Origin: an uncultured Muribaculaceae bacterium
GTDB taxonomy: Bacteria; Bacteroidota; Bacteroidia; Bacteroidales; Muribaculaceae
Direction of reading: 5' to 3'
NCBI GenBank assembly: GCA_910584125.1
Contig: CAJTXU010000021.1
Span: forward strand, 1 to 49,823
Length of the DNA: 49,823 bases
In this document: one piece after another, positions 16,366 through 24,781 of the stretch
Layout: every line of letters begins with the position of its first letter
How positions within the stretch are numbered: the first letter of the stretch is position 1
Made by a program: the position numbers and the translations under genes
Notes under the pieces: generated by a model
What the model saw: only the letters and a program-made list of their open reading frames with translations
The model's database searches: none
Told to the model about the DNA's origin: nothing

Positions 16366-17463
16366 TCACGCCTCTACGGATGATGAGCCTTCGGCCTCCG
16401 AAGTCTGGGCGGAAGCGGCGGGCGTCGCGTCCGTGAAAGCGTTCCAGCCCTGGGCGCGGATCTCGATCTCTCCGCCGTCGCGTGTCACCATGGCGGCCCC
16501 GAGCTCGGGCTTGGTGATGTAGCCTATCATGGTGACGCCTTTGATCCGGTCGATCTTCTCGCTGTCGGCCAGAGGCACGGTGAACAGCAGCTCGTAGTCC
16601 TCGCCTCCGTTCATGGCAGTCATCACGAGGTTCATGTTGAATTCCTCGGCCATTATCGCGGTCTGATAGTCGATGGGGATGCGGTCTTCGTATACGCGGC
16701 AACCGACGCCCGAGCTCTTGCAGATATGCAGGAGTTCAGACGAAAGGCCGTCGGATACGTCCATCATCGACGTGGGGCGTATGCCGTTCTCGGCGAGCGC
16801 CTCTATTATGTCCCTGCGGGCCTCGGGCTTGAGCTGACGCTCGAGCAGGTATTCCTTGCCGCTGAAATCGGGCTGGAAATCGGGTGCGGAATTGACCGCC
16901 ACACGGTTCTCGCGCTCAAGCAGCTGCAGACCCATGTATGCCGCGCCGAGGTCGCCGCTCACACAGATCAAGTCTGTTGGCCGGGCGCCGTCGCGATAGA
17001 CTATCTTGTCTTTGTCGGCCTCGCCGAGACATGTGATGCTGATCACGAGACCGGTCACCGAAGCCGAGGTGTCGCCGCCGACAAGATCGACGCCGTATTG
17101 CTCGCAGGCGAGACGTATGCCGGCATAGAGCTCCTCGATATGCTCCACGGTGAAGCGGGAGGATATGCCGAGGCTCACCGTAATCTGGCGCGGACAACCG
17201 TTCATGGCGTATATGTCGCTGAAATTCACCACCGCGGCCTTATAACCGAGATGGCGCAAAGGCACATAGCGCAGGTCGAAATGTATACCTTCGAGCAGAA
17301 GGTCGGTCGTGACGAGGGCCTCCTTGTCGCCGAATCCTATGACGGCCGCGTCGTCGCCCACTCCTTTATGCGACGAGGCGTTCCGGAGCGGGAAATCCCT
17401 GGTGATCCTGTCGATGAGCCCGAACTCTCCGAGTGTCGAGATCTCGGTCTGTTTCTCTTCCAT
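16366..17463 (-). CDS. thiL: Thiamine-phosphate kinase
   Basis: This 365-residue ThiL catalyses ATP-dependent phosphorylation of thiamine phosphate to thiamine diphosphate. The family motifs are in order: GVGDDAAVI (about 35), TTDLLLEGIHFD (about 52-63), NFSDIYAMNG (about 79), GGDTSAS (about 130) and DVSDGLSSEL (about 226). Metal and ATP ligands are intact. The C-terminus carries an extra Ala/Ser/Glu-rich tail of about 20 residues (TPAASAQTSEAEGSSSVEA) beyond the usual end. The gene stands after a terminator that ends the upstream operon, so it needs its own promoter, which I could not place. Confidence 0.95.
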   Translation of the reverse strand: MEEKQTEISTLGEFGLIDRITRDFPLRNASSHKGVGDDAAVIGFGDKEALVTTDLLLEGIHFDLRYVPLRHLGYKAAVVNFSDIYAMNGCPRQITVSLGISSRFTVEHIEELYAGIRLACEQYGVDLVGGDTSASVTGLVISITCLGEADKDKIVYRDGARPTDLICVSGDLGAAYMGLQLLERENRVAVNSAPDFQPDFSGKEYLLERQLKPEARRDIIEALAENGIRPTSMMDVSDGLSSELLHICKSSGVGCRVYEDRIPIDYQTAIMAEEFNMNLVMTAMNGGEDYELLFTVPLADSEKIDRIKGVTMIGYITKPELGAAMVTRDGGEIEIRAQGWNAFTDATPAASAQTSEAEGSSSVEA

Positions 17464-17499
17464 ATCCTTATGATGGTTTGCTGTTGACTTAATGTTTCA

Positions 17500-17533
17500 A
17501 AATAAAGGCGGGAGGCTACAAGCACCCCCCGCC
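17500..17533 (-). terminator. Terminator after the purine nucleoside phosphorylase gene
   Basis: On the minus strand GGCGGG (17533-17528) pairs with CCCGCC (17512-17507), followed by TTTATTTTG-like sequence at 17506 and below. It lies 17 bases after the stop at 17550 and closes the six-gene operon beginning at 24505. Confidence 0.75.
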
Positions 17534-17549
17534 CTCTATGGGTATCGCA

Positions 17550-18374
17550 TCAGATGCGGGCGAGCATCTCCTTGATGATGTCGGTCATCACGGGCTGCGC
17601 CTTGATGGCGGCTTTCTGCACCTCCTCGTGTGTCGGCACCTCCTTGATGTCCTTGCCGCCGAGGTCGGTGATCACCGAGACTCCGAACACCCTCATGCCG
17701 GCGTGGTTGGCCACGATGACTTCGGGCACGGTCGACATCCCGACGGCGTCGCCGCCGATCACACGGAAGTATTCATATTCGGCCGGAGTCTCGAACGTCG
17801 GGCCGGGAGTGCCGACATACACGCCGTGCATGAGCCGGATGTTCTTCTCGCGGGCTATGTCGTCGGCCATATCGATCAGTGCGTTGCAGTAGGCCTCGGT
17901 CATCGCCGGGAACCTCGGACCCCAGTCCTCGTTGTTGCGTCCGCGCAGGGGATTCTCCGGGAAGAGATTGATGTGGTCGGTGATCACCATCACGTCGCCA
18001 ACGCGGAACTCCTTGTTCATGCCGCCGGCGGCGTTGCTGACGAAGAGCGTCTCGACCCCGAGCTCGCGCATCACGCGCACCGGGAACGTGACCTGCTTCA
18101 TGTCGTAGCCTTCATAATAATGGAAGCGGCCCTGCATGGCCATGATGTATTTCTCTCCGAGCGTGCCGAAGATAAGCTTGCCCGAATGCCCCTCTACCGT
18201 CGAGACCGGGAAGTTGGGGATGGTATGATAGTCGAGCTCGCATTTCACGTCGATGTGGTTGACGAGTTCGCCGAGTCCTGTGCCTAAGATGACCGCCGTG
18301 TCGGGCATGTCGCCCACCTTCTCGCGGATATACGCCGCGGTCTCCTTGACGATGTCGAAATAAGTCTTTTCCAT
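17550..18374 (-). CDS. Purine-nucleoside phosphorylase
   Basis: This 274-residue enzyme of the trimeric PNP family (PunA/DeoD type II) splits purine nucleosides with phosphate. Visible motifs are ILGTGLGEL (phosphate loop), GRFHYYEGYDM, SNAAGGMN, YVGTPGPTFETPAEY and GMSTVPEVIVANH, in the order and spacing typical of the family. The frame extends to a GTG at 18398, but the ATG at 18374 (MEKTYFDIV) matches the usual N-terminus better. It is the last gene of an operon and is followed by a strong terminator. Confidence 0.94.
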   Translation of the reverse strand: MEKTYFDIVKETAAYIREKVGDMPDTAVILGTGLGELVNHIDVKCELDYHTIPNFPVSTVEGHSGKLIFGTLGEKYIMAMQGRFHYYEGYDMKQVTFPVRVMRELGVETLFVSNAAGGMNKEFRVGDVMVITDHINLFPENPLRGRNNEDWGPRFPAMTEAYCNALIDMADDIAREKNIRLMHGVYVGTPGPTFETPAEYEYFRVIGGDAVGMSTVPEVIVANHAGMRVFGVSVITDLGGKDIKEVPTHEEVQKAAIKAQPVMTDIIKEMLARI

Positions 18375-18472
18375 TAGTCTTTGATTTTGGGTTGTCACGG
18401 ACGATATACGCCCTCATTGTTAACGCCCGGCATGGGCGCGATGTTTTATCGATTGAATTCTTTGACGCCGGC

Positions 18473-19564
18473 TCACATGCCGGTCGCCTTCAGCAGGTCG
18501 GTCACGAAGTCGCTCTCCTCGAGTCCCTGGACCATCCGCACCGATATGGGGATGTAGAACACGAAGGGCTTGAGCGACGCCGGGAAATAGGGGTTGTAGG
18601 CCAGCCGCACCGCGTCTTTCTCTGTCGTGACGATGATCTTCCGCTCTCCCTTGAGGTTCTGGAATTTCTCGTTGATGCCCTCGATGTCCTCACGCGTGAA
18701 ATCGTAGTGGTCGGGATAATGGTTCACCGTCACCTTGAAGGGATACGACCTGAAATGTCTCACGAATCCTCGCGGATTGGCTATGCCGGTGAGAAGCATC
18801 ACGGTGTCTCGCTTGGTGAGCATCGAGAGGTCTACGTCATAGGGCCTGTCGTCGGGGAAGACGGGCGTCAGGGCGCCGTAGACAATGTTGGAGAAGTAGA
18901 GCTTCTGATATGGCATCAGGCCGAGTTTCTTCGAGATGAGCCTGTATGAAAGAGGCTGCAGGCCGGCCGGGCATTTGGTGACGACCACCATGTCGGCCCG
19001 GTTGATGTTGTGGGCCGGTTCGCGCAGGCGGCCGTAAGGCAGCATCCTGTCTTCATAGACCGGACGGTTGTAGTCCATCAGCAGCACGTTGACCTTCGGC
19101 TTGACATACCGGTGCTGGAAGGCGTCGTCAAGCAGGATCAGCTCCGTGTCGGGAAACTGCCTCATGATCTCCTTGATGCCTTTGCGGCGGTTCTCGCAGA
19201 CAGCCACGCGGGCGGTCTTGCCATGCTTGAGATAAATCTGCATTGGCTCATCGCCGATGCTTTCGGGCGTGCTGTTGGGATTGGCGAGCACGAATCCGCG
19301 CGTCTTGCGCTTGTAGCCGCGACTCAGGACGACGGTGTTGCAGGACGCGGCGAGCATCCCCACCACGTATTCGACATGCGGCGTCTTGCCTGTGCCGCCA
19401 ACCGTAAGATTTCCTATGCTCACCACGGGCACGTCAAACTCCTCCACAGGCAATACGTTATGGTCGAAGAGCCAGTTGCGCACATCGGCCACGACCCCGT
19501 ATGTCCATGAGAGGGGCTTGAGTATGTAGGGTAGTATCTTTCGTGTCGAATCTTCTAACGTCAT
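18473..19564 (-). CDS. lpxK: Tetraacyldisaccharide 4'-kinase
   Basis: This 363-residue LpxK phosphorylates the 4' position of the lipid A disaccharide at the inner membrane. The Walker A region is SIGNLTVGGTGKTPH (about 50-64). Other family blocks are LSRGYKR, GDEPM and LDDAFQHR (about 185-192). The N-terminal hydrophobic helix gives membrane attachment. It lies between sppA and the PNP gene with short spacers, all on the minus strand. Confidence 0.94.
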   Translation of the reverse strand: MTLEDSTRKILPYILKPLSWTYGVVADVRNWLFDHNVLPVEEFDVPVVSIGNLTVGGTGKTPHVEYVVGMLAASCNTVVLSRGYKRKTRGFVLANPNSTPESIGDEPMQIYLKHGKTARVAVCENRRKGIKEIMRQFPDTELILLDDAFQHRYVKPKVNVLLMDYNRPVYEDRMLPYGRLREPAHNINRADMVVVTKCPAGLQPLSYRLISKKLGLMPYQKLYFSNIVYGALTPVFPDDRPYDVDLSMLTKRDTVMLLTGIANPRGFVRHFRSYPFKVTVNHYPDHYDFTREDIEGINEKFQNLKGERKIIVTTEKDAVRLAYNPYFPASLKPFVFYIPISVRMVQGLEESDFVTDLLKATGM

Positions 19565-19604
19565 CGCTTCATGCGGCGGTATCTTGGTTAATACTGTGTG
19601 TCTT

Positions 19605-21404
19605 TCAGAGAGAGATGCGCATCTCGGGCATGCGGGCCTGCACGGGGCGGCGCGACATGAGTCTCTTGATCAGGTATGTCCTGATGAAGTCCTCGTCGCG
19701 TGCGTCGAGCGCCGTCTTCAGCTCGCCCATGGTGGTGGAGCCGAGCTGCATCATGTTCCATATCGTCGGCTCCACCCTCGGATATGCGGCCACGTCGTAG
19801 TCGGATGCTATTCCGGCCTTCGACGCTGTCCATTCTATGGCTTCGCGCAGTCCGCCGAGTGCGTCGACAAGGCCGATGCGTTTGGCGGTCTGTGCGTCCC
19901 AGACACGGCCCTCGGCTATGCGGAGCACTTTCTGCTTGTCCATGTGCCGCCCACGCGCCACGCGCGTAGTGAACTGGTCGTAGCCGCGGTCGACATACTT
20001 CTGCATCACGGCGAGCTGCTCGGCGTCGAGCGGCGCCATGCCGGTGGGGAACGATGCCCCGGGATTGGTCGACACGGTGGCCGAGTTGACCCCGAGAAGT
20101 CCCATGGTCCCCTTGAAGTTGGGGAGGAGTCCGAATATGCCTATCGAGCCGGTGATGGTGAGCGGATCGGCGAAAATCCTGTCGGATGTGCACGATATCC
20201 AGTAGCCGCCCGAGGCAGCGTAGTCACCCATCGAGACGGTGAATGGTTTCCCTTTCGACTTGAAGTAATCGAGGGCCTCCCCTATCTGGTCGCTGCCGAA
20301 CACGGAGCCGCCGGGCGAGTTGACCCTCAGCACGAGACCCTTGACCTTGTCGTTGTCGGCGAGCCTGACGATGACGGGCACGAGGTTCTCGTAATTGATC
20401 TGGCTGTTGACGCCGTCGGCGATCTCGCCGCAGGCGTAGAGCACGGCAATCTGCTTTTTCGAGTCGTATGAGTCGGCCCATGGCGACTGCGCCACGAGTG
20501 TCTTGGGGCTTACGAAGTTGAGTTTGTCGACCTCGCGTCCGGCCACGGAGGCGAGACGGGCGTCGATCTTGCGCTCATACGCGAGCGAATCGACAAGTCC
20601 GGCCTTGACGGCCTGCTCGGCCGGGGCGAACGAGATGTAGTCGCGGCTCACGAGCGAGTCTATACCCTCGGCGGTGACGGTCTGACGCGACTCCGAGATC
20701 TTGGCCCTGATGTATCCCCACATGTTGTTGAGCAGCGTGTCCATCTGCGCCCGCGCCGGCTCGCTCATGTCGGTGAGGATATAAGGCTCGACAGCCGATT
20801 TGTACGTGCCGACCTTGACCACCTGGAACTCGACTCCGAGTTTGTCGAAGAGACCTTTCATGAACATCGTCGTGGTCGACATGCCCTGCAGGGTCAGCTG
20901 ACCGGCCGGGTTCATGTATATGCAGTCGGCCACGGAGGCTATGAAATAGCATCCCTGGGTGTAGCCGTCGCTGTATGAGAAGACCTTCTTGGCTCCCCCC
21001 GTGGTCTTCTTGAAGTCGAGGAGTTCCTCGCGGATGGCGTTGAGCGTCGCCGGCGACGCGGCGAGCGAACCGCACTTCAGATAGATGGCCACTATATCGT
21101 CGTTGGTGGCCGCCTCGCGGATGGACTGCACGATCACGTCGAGTGTCTGCGGGGCCTCGAGCTTACCGCTGAGTATCGTGCTGAGGTCTGGCTCTACAGC
21201 CATCTCCCGCTCCTCGATCACGCCATCGAGATCCACGACCAGAATGCTCCTCGACTTCACCTGCTCGGGCTGCGACGCCGATTTCAGAGCGAAGCTTCCC
21301 ATGAGGCCAAGCACGAGCAGCACGGCCGAGATGACGAACAGCGCAAGCGCGATCCACGCACCCACGAACGAAGAGAGCATATTGAGGAAGAACCGTTTTA
21401 ACAT
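19605..21404 (-). CDS. sppA: Signal peptide peptidase SppA, 67-kDa type
   Basis: This 599-residue membrane-bound serine protease cleaves leftover signal peptides. It has an N-terminal membrane helix (about 12-35) and two tandem SppA domains. The catalytic Lys lies in the first domain (VGTYKSAVEPY, about 202) and the nucleophile Ser in the second (DYAASGGYW, about 399), the Ser/Lys split typical of the long form. The gene follows glmM by 47 bases. Confidence 0.94.
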   Translation of the reverse strand: MLKRFFLNMLSSFVGAWIALALFVISAVLLVLGLMGSFALKSASQPEQVKSRSILVVDLDGVIEEREMAVEPDLSTILSGKLEAPQTLDVIVQSIREAATNDDIVAIYLKCGSLAASPATLNAIREELLDFKKTTGGAKKVFSYSDGYTQGCYFIASVADCIYMNPAGQLTLQGMSTTTMFMKGLFDKLGVEFQVVKVGTYKSAVEPYILTDMSEPARAQMDTLLNNMWGYIRAKISESRQTVTAEGIDSLVSRDYISFAPAEQAVKAGLVDSLAYERKIDARLASVAGREVDKLNFVSPKTLVAQSPWADSYDSKKQIAVLYACGEIADGVNSQINYENLVPVIVRLADNDKVKGLVLRVNSPGGSVFGSDQIGEALDYFKSKGKPFTVSMGDYAASGGYWISCTSDRIFADPLTITGSIGIFGLLPNFKGTMGLLGVNSATVSTNPGASFPTGMAPLDAEQLAVMQKYVDRGYDQFTTRVARGRHMDKQKVLRIAEGRVWDAQTAKRIGLVDALGGLREAIEWTASKAGIASDYDVAAYPRVEPTIWNMMQLGSTTMGELKTALDARDEDFIRTYLIKRLMSRRPVQARMPEMRISL

Positions 21405-21451
21405 TATGTCGGAGTCTTTTTGTGGAAACTGTATTCGGGTTTGTCGTTATG

Positions 21452-22834
21452 TCAGATTGACTTTATGACCTCTATCATCTCGCGGCCGAGGCGGTCTGCC
21501 TCTTCCATAGTGTCGGCCTCGCTGTAGATGCGGATGATCGGTTCGGTGTTCGACTTGCGCAGGTGCACCCAGCTGTCGGCGAAGTCTATCTTGACACCGT
21601 CGATGTCGGTCACCTCTTCCGAAGCGTATTTGGCCTTGACGGCCTCGAGTATGGCGTCGACGTCGATGTCGGGCGTGAGCTCTATCTTGTTCTTGGCTAT
21701 TGCGTAATGCGGCAGAAGCTCCTTTATTTCGGAGACTTTCAGCCCGTTTTTGGCCATGAGCGTCAGGAAGAGCGCCACGCCCACGAGCGCGTCGCGGCCG
21801 TAGTGCAGTTCTGGATATATCACACCGCCGTTGCCCTCGCCACCTATGACGGCTCCGACTTCCTTCATCTTGGTCACGACATTGACCTCGCCGACGGCCG
21901 CGGCCGTGTAGTCACAGCCATGGCGGCGGGTCACGTCGCGCAGACCACGCGACGAACTGAGGTTTGAGACGGTAGCGCCGGGTGTGTGTGCGAGAACGTA
22001 GTCGGCCACTGCTATGAGCGTGTTCTCCTCGACGAACATCTCGCCGTTTTCCATCACGATTGCCAGACGGTCCACGTCGGGATCGACCACGAAACCTACA
22101 TCGGCCTTCGAGTTCTTCATCAGGTCGGAGATCTGGGTGAGGTTCTGCGGGATGGGTTCGGGCGTGTGCGCGAACTTGCCGGTGGCCTCGCAGTTGAGCT
22201 CGATGATGTCGCGCACGCCGAGCGCGCGCAGCAGCTGCGGGATTATCACGCCGCCGATGGAGTTGACGGCGTCGACGGCCACGGTGAAACCTGCCTTGGC
22301 TATGGCCTCCGTATCGACCAGAGCGAGATTCCTCACCGCGTCGATGTGATGCAGGATATAGGCGTCGTTATGATACTCCTTGCCAAGCGACATGACGTCG
22401 GCGAACTCGTAGTCGTCGGCCTCGGCCATGCGGATCACCTCCTTGCCCTCGGCGTCCGACAGGAACTCGCCGTCGGAGTTGAGCAGTTTGAGGGCGTTCC
22501 ACTGCACGGGGTTGTGACTCGCGGTGATGATGATACCGCCGCAGGCTTTCTCAGCGGTCACGGCCAGCTCGGTGGTCGGCGTCGAGGCCATGCCTATGTT
22601 GACGACGTCGAAGCCCATCGACATGAGCGTACCGACAACGAGATGCTCTACCATGCGTCCGGACAGGCGCGCGTCGCGTCCGACAACAATCGTGTTGCCG
22701 GAGCCGTTGCTGTTCTTACGGATGAACGCCGCATAGGCGGCCGTGAACTTCACCACATCGACGCCGCTCAGGCCTTCGCCCTGGCGGCCTCCTATCGTTC
22801 CCCTTATCCCCGATATCGATTTAATCAGAGCCAT
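21452..22834 (-). CDS. glmM: Phosphoglucosamine mutase
   Basis: This 460-residue phosphohexomutase interconverts glucosamine 6- and 1-phosphate for cell-wall and LPS precursors. The active-site serine loop is TASHNPVQWN (Ser about 106), the metal loop is DPDVDRLA (about 245-252), the sugar loop is GEGNGG, and the phosphate-binding loop is RKSNTEPIIR near the C-terminus. Bacteroidetes GlmM proteins share this divergent form. The stop lies one base from the start of the next minus-strand unit's end (DUF4827 gene stop at 22836), so the genes are tightly packed. Confidence 0.92.
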   Translation of the reverse strand: MALIKSISGIRGTIGGRQGEGLSGVDVVKFTAAYAAFIRKNSNGSGNTIVVGRDARLSGRMVEHLVVGTLMSMGFDVVNIGMASTPTTELAVTAEKACGGIIITASHNPVQWNALKLLNSDGEFLSDAEGKEVIRMAEADDYEFADVMSLGKEYHNDAYILHHIDAVRNLALVDTEAIAKAGFTVAVDAVNSIGGVIIPQLLRALGVRDIIELNCEATGKFAHTPEPIPQNLTQISDLMKNSKADVGFVVDPDVDRLAIVMENGEMFVEENTLIAVADYVLAHTPGATVSNLSSSRGLRDVTRRHGCDYTAAAVGEVNVVTKMKEVGAVIGGEGNGGVIYPELHYGRDALVGVALFLTLMAKNGLKVSEIKELLPHYAIAKNKIELTPDIDVDAILEAVKAKYASEEVTDIDGVKIDFADSWVHLRKSNTEPIIRIYSEADTMEEADRLGREMIEVIKSI

Positions 22835-22835
22835 T

Positions 22836-23417
22836 TCAATATTCTGCCTTAAAAAATTTCAGACCTTTGTATACATACGGAATGCAGTCGGCCATGTCGG
22901 CCGACATGCCGGCGTTCGACTTCACCACAAGATCCACCTCGCAGTTGTAGCCCAGATAACGCAGGGGTACCTGCAGACCTTCGCCATACTGCGTGGTCGA
23001 CGGCAATGTGGTGTTGCCGTAGACGAGGCTCATGCTTCCCACCGACGAGCCCATGTCCTCGGAGTTTCCGACGCCCGACGTCAATCCCTCCTTGAGATAT
23101 TTCACATTCTGCCGCATGAAGCGGAAATAGACAGTCTCGCCTTTCTTCGGACGGTTGTCCATATCGCCCGGATTCACGACGCGCATGTAGACGTGGCCGT
23201 CTCTGTCCATACGGTAGAACGGCGCCTCCGGTCCGGTGACGAACACCGAGTCCTCGGGCACACGGGGCTCTACGCGGTTCTGCGCCAGATACCAGTTGAC
23301 GGCGACTTCCTCGTCGCGCAGCAGGTCGGAATAGCTCTTTCCTTCGTTGCACGACATCATCAGCCCGAGGGCCGCGACGACAAGGATTCCGTAGATATGT
23401 CTTGTTATTCTTCTCAT
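22836..23417 (-). CDS. DUF4827 lipoprotein (FKBP-like)
   Basis: This 193-residue protein has a lipoprotein signal (LGLMMSC, Cys near 23). The rest has the shape of an FKBP-type peptidyl-prolyl isomerase domain (KKGETVYFRF near the start of the domain, and a final block IPYVYKGLKFF). Proteins of this type are found between glmM and a DHH phosphoesterase gene in Bacteroidales. Isomerase activity is not assured, because key aromatic residues of FKBP are not evident. It sits in an operon with glmM (one base gap) and the DHH gene (eight bases). Confidence 0.82.
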   Translation of the reverse strand: MRRITRHIYGILVVAALGLMMSCNEGKSYSDLLRDEEVAVNWYLAQNRVEPRVPEDSVFVTGPEAPFYRMDRDGHVYMRVVNPGDMDNRPKKGETVYFRFMRQNVKYLKEGLTSGVGNSEDMGSSVGSMSLVYGNTTLPSTTQYGEGLQVPLRYLGYNCEVDLVVKSNAGMSADMADCIPYVYKGLKFFKAEY

Positions 23418-23425
23418 ATGTTGTT

Positions 23426-24505
23426 TTAGTCCTGTTTCGATGACACGCTTCCTTGCCGCCCGAGGTCGAGCTTGTCGAGCCGCTGCGGCAGATGCCTGTC
23501 ATATTTCGACATGTTTTCAATGAATACCGAGCGGCACTCCTCGAGCGTGCCGTAAAACTCACCCCCGGCCGCCATCAGATGGCCGCCTCCGTTGAAGAGG
23601 TCGCTGCATATGTCGCACACCGGGAAGTCGAACTTGCTGCGCGTCGAGACCTTGATGCAGTCGGGGTCCTCGCGCATGAAGACGCTATAGACGATGCCGC
23701 GAATGTTGAGAGGCTGGTTGACAAGACCCTCGGTGTCGCCCTTCAGATAGTTGAAACGGTCAAGGTCTTCTTTCGACAGCACCACCAGCGCGCATCTCGA
23801 CTTCTCGAAGATCGTGAGGCGTTCGAGCAGCGCGAAACTGTTGAGCCTCAGCGCGTCGTAGGAGGTAGCCTTGACGGCCTCGTCGATGATGCGCTTCTTG
23901 TCGGCTTCCTTTTCGACAAGATGCATCATTATCTCGTAGACCTCGGGACTGTTGCAGTTGACGGTGAAGTTCTGCGTGTCGGTGATGAGGCCCGTAAGAA
24001 GGCATGTGGCCGACCGGGCGTCGACATAACCGTACCAGCCGCAGGCGGCTATGAGCCTGAACGCGAGCTCGCACGTCGACGACATCTCGGGATACGAGAA
24101 CATCACCCCACAGTCTATGTCCGGCCCGCGGTGATGGTCGATCAGAACCTTGTCGCAGCCGGCCTCCGTGATGAGCGGCGCGAGGTCGCCCTGACGCGAC
24201 GCCGTGTTGAAGTCGCACATTATGATGAGTCCGGCCTCGTTGACGAGCCGCGCACAATACGGGTCATACTGCGTGTTGACGGCTATGTCCTTGACGCCGG
24301 GCAGGAACATAAGCGACCGCGGCACCCGGTCGGGAACCACGACGTTGGCCTCCTTGCCCATCGATCTCAGCAGATGACACAGACCCAGCGTGCTGCCTAT
24401 CGCGTCGCCGTCGGGCCTCATGTGGCATGTGAGAACTATCCTGTCGTGCTTTTCGACAAGGGACTTGAAGTGCCTTATGCTCTCGTTTTTGAAAAGATTT
24501 TTCAT
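23426..24505 (-). CDS. DHH/DHHA1 phosphoesterase (NrnA-like)
   Basis: This 359-residue protein of the bifunctional oligoribonuclease/pAp-phosphatase family degrades very short oligonucleotides and 3'-phosphoadenosine 5'-phosphate. Metal-binding motifs are HMRPDGDAIGS (about 24-34), CDFNTASR, the DHH motif DHHRGPD (about 123-129) and the DHHA1 signature FNGGGHLMAAGG (about 306-317). It is the first gene of the operon that runs to the PNP gene. A -7 promoter element lies 20 bases upstream. Confidence 0.92.
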   Translation of the reverse strand: MKNLFKNESIRHFKSLVEKHDRIVLTCHMRPDGDAIGSTLGLCHLLRSMGKEANVVVPDRVPRSLMFLPGVKDIAVNTQYDPYCARLVNEAGLIIMCDFNTASRQGDLAPLITEAGCDKVLIDHHRGPDIDCGVMFSYPEMSSTCELAFRLIAACGWYGYVDARSATCLLTGLITDTQNFTVNCNSPEVYEIMMHLVEKEADKKRIIDEAVKATSYDALRLNSFALLERLTIFEKSRCALVVLSKEDLDRFNYLKGDTEGLVNQPLNIRGIVYSVFMREDPDCIKVSTRSKFDFPVCDICSDLFNGGGHLMAAGGEFYGTLEECRSVFIENMSKYDRHLPQRLDKLDLGRQGSVSSKQD

Positions 24506-24525
24506 CTATCTCTTGTTCAAATTGC

Positions 24526-24533
24526 AAATATAG
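24526..24533 (-). promoter_or_regulatory. -7 element upstream of the DHH gene
   Basis: TATATTTG on the minus strand at 24533-24526 matches TAnnTTTG. A TTG at the right distance is not visible. It would start the transcript of the six-gene operon that ends at 17507. Confidence 0.45.
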
Positions 24534-24573
24534 CGAAAATTCCGCTAAGTCCGCATATAATCTCCGAAAAAAA

Positions 24574-24765
24574 TCAGTCTTCCCCTCTTCGGCACTTGTC
24601 GTCGGGGCGTCGCTGACGGCCGCGTTTGGAGCATGCGTCGGTCAGCGAGCAACCGGCGCAAGCGCCGCCTCCGTCAGGTTTCTTGCGCACGAGTCTGTAG
24701 ATGATCCAGGCCACTGCGGCGGCGAGAATCACACTCACGATTATGTATTGAAGCTGTATTGTCAT
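24574..24765 (-). CDS. FeoB-associated Cys-rich membrane protein-like
   Basis: This 63-residue protein has one N-terminal membrane helix (about 6-25), a basic stretch and a Cys-rich tail (CAGCSLTDAC, then a final Cys near residue 58). The shape matches the small FeoB-associated Cys-rich membrane protein family, which is often placed next to iron transport genes. No feoB is in this window, so the link to iron is only from family resemblance. It lies 16 bases after topB and may be part of its transcript. Confidence 0.65.
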   Translation of the reverse strand: MTIQLQYIIVSVILAAAVAWIIYRLVRKKPDGGGACAGCSLTDACSKRGRQRRPDDKCRRGED

Positions 24766-24781
24766 GTCATGAAGGGAGTTA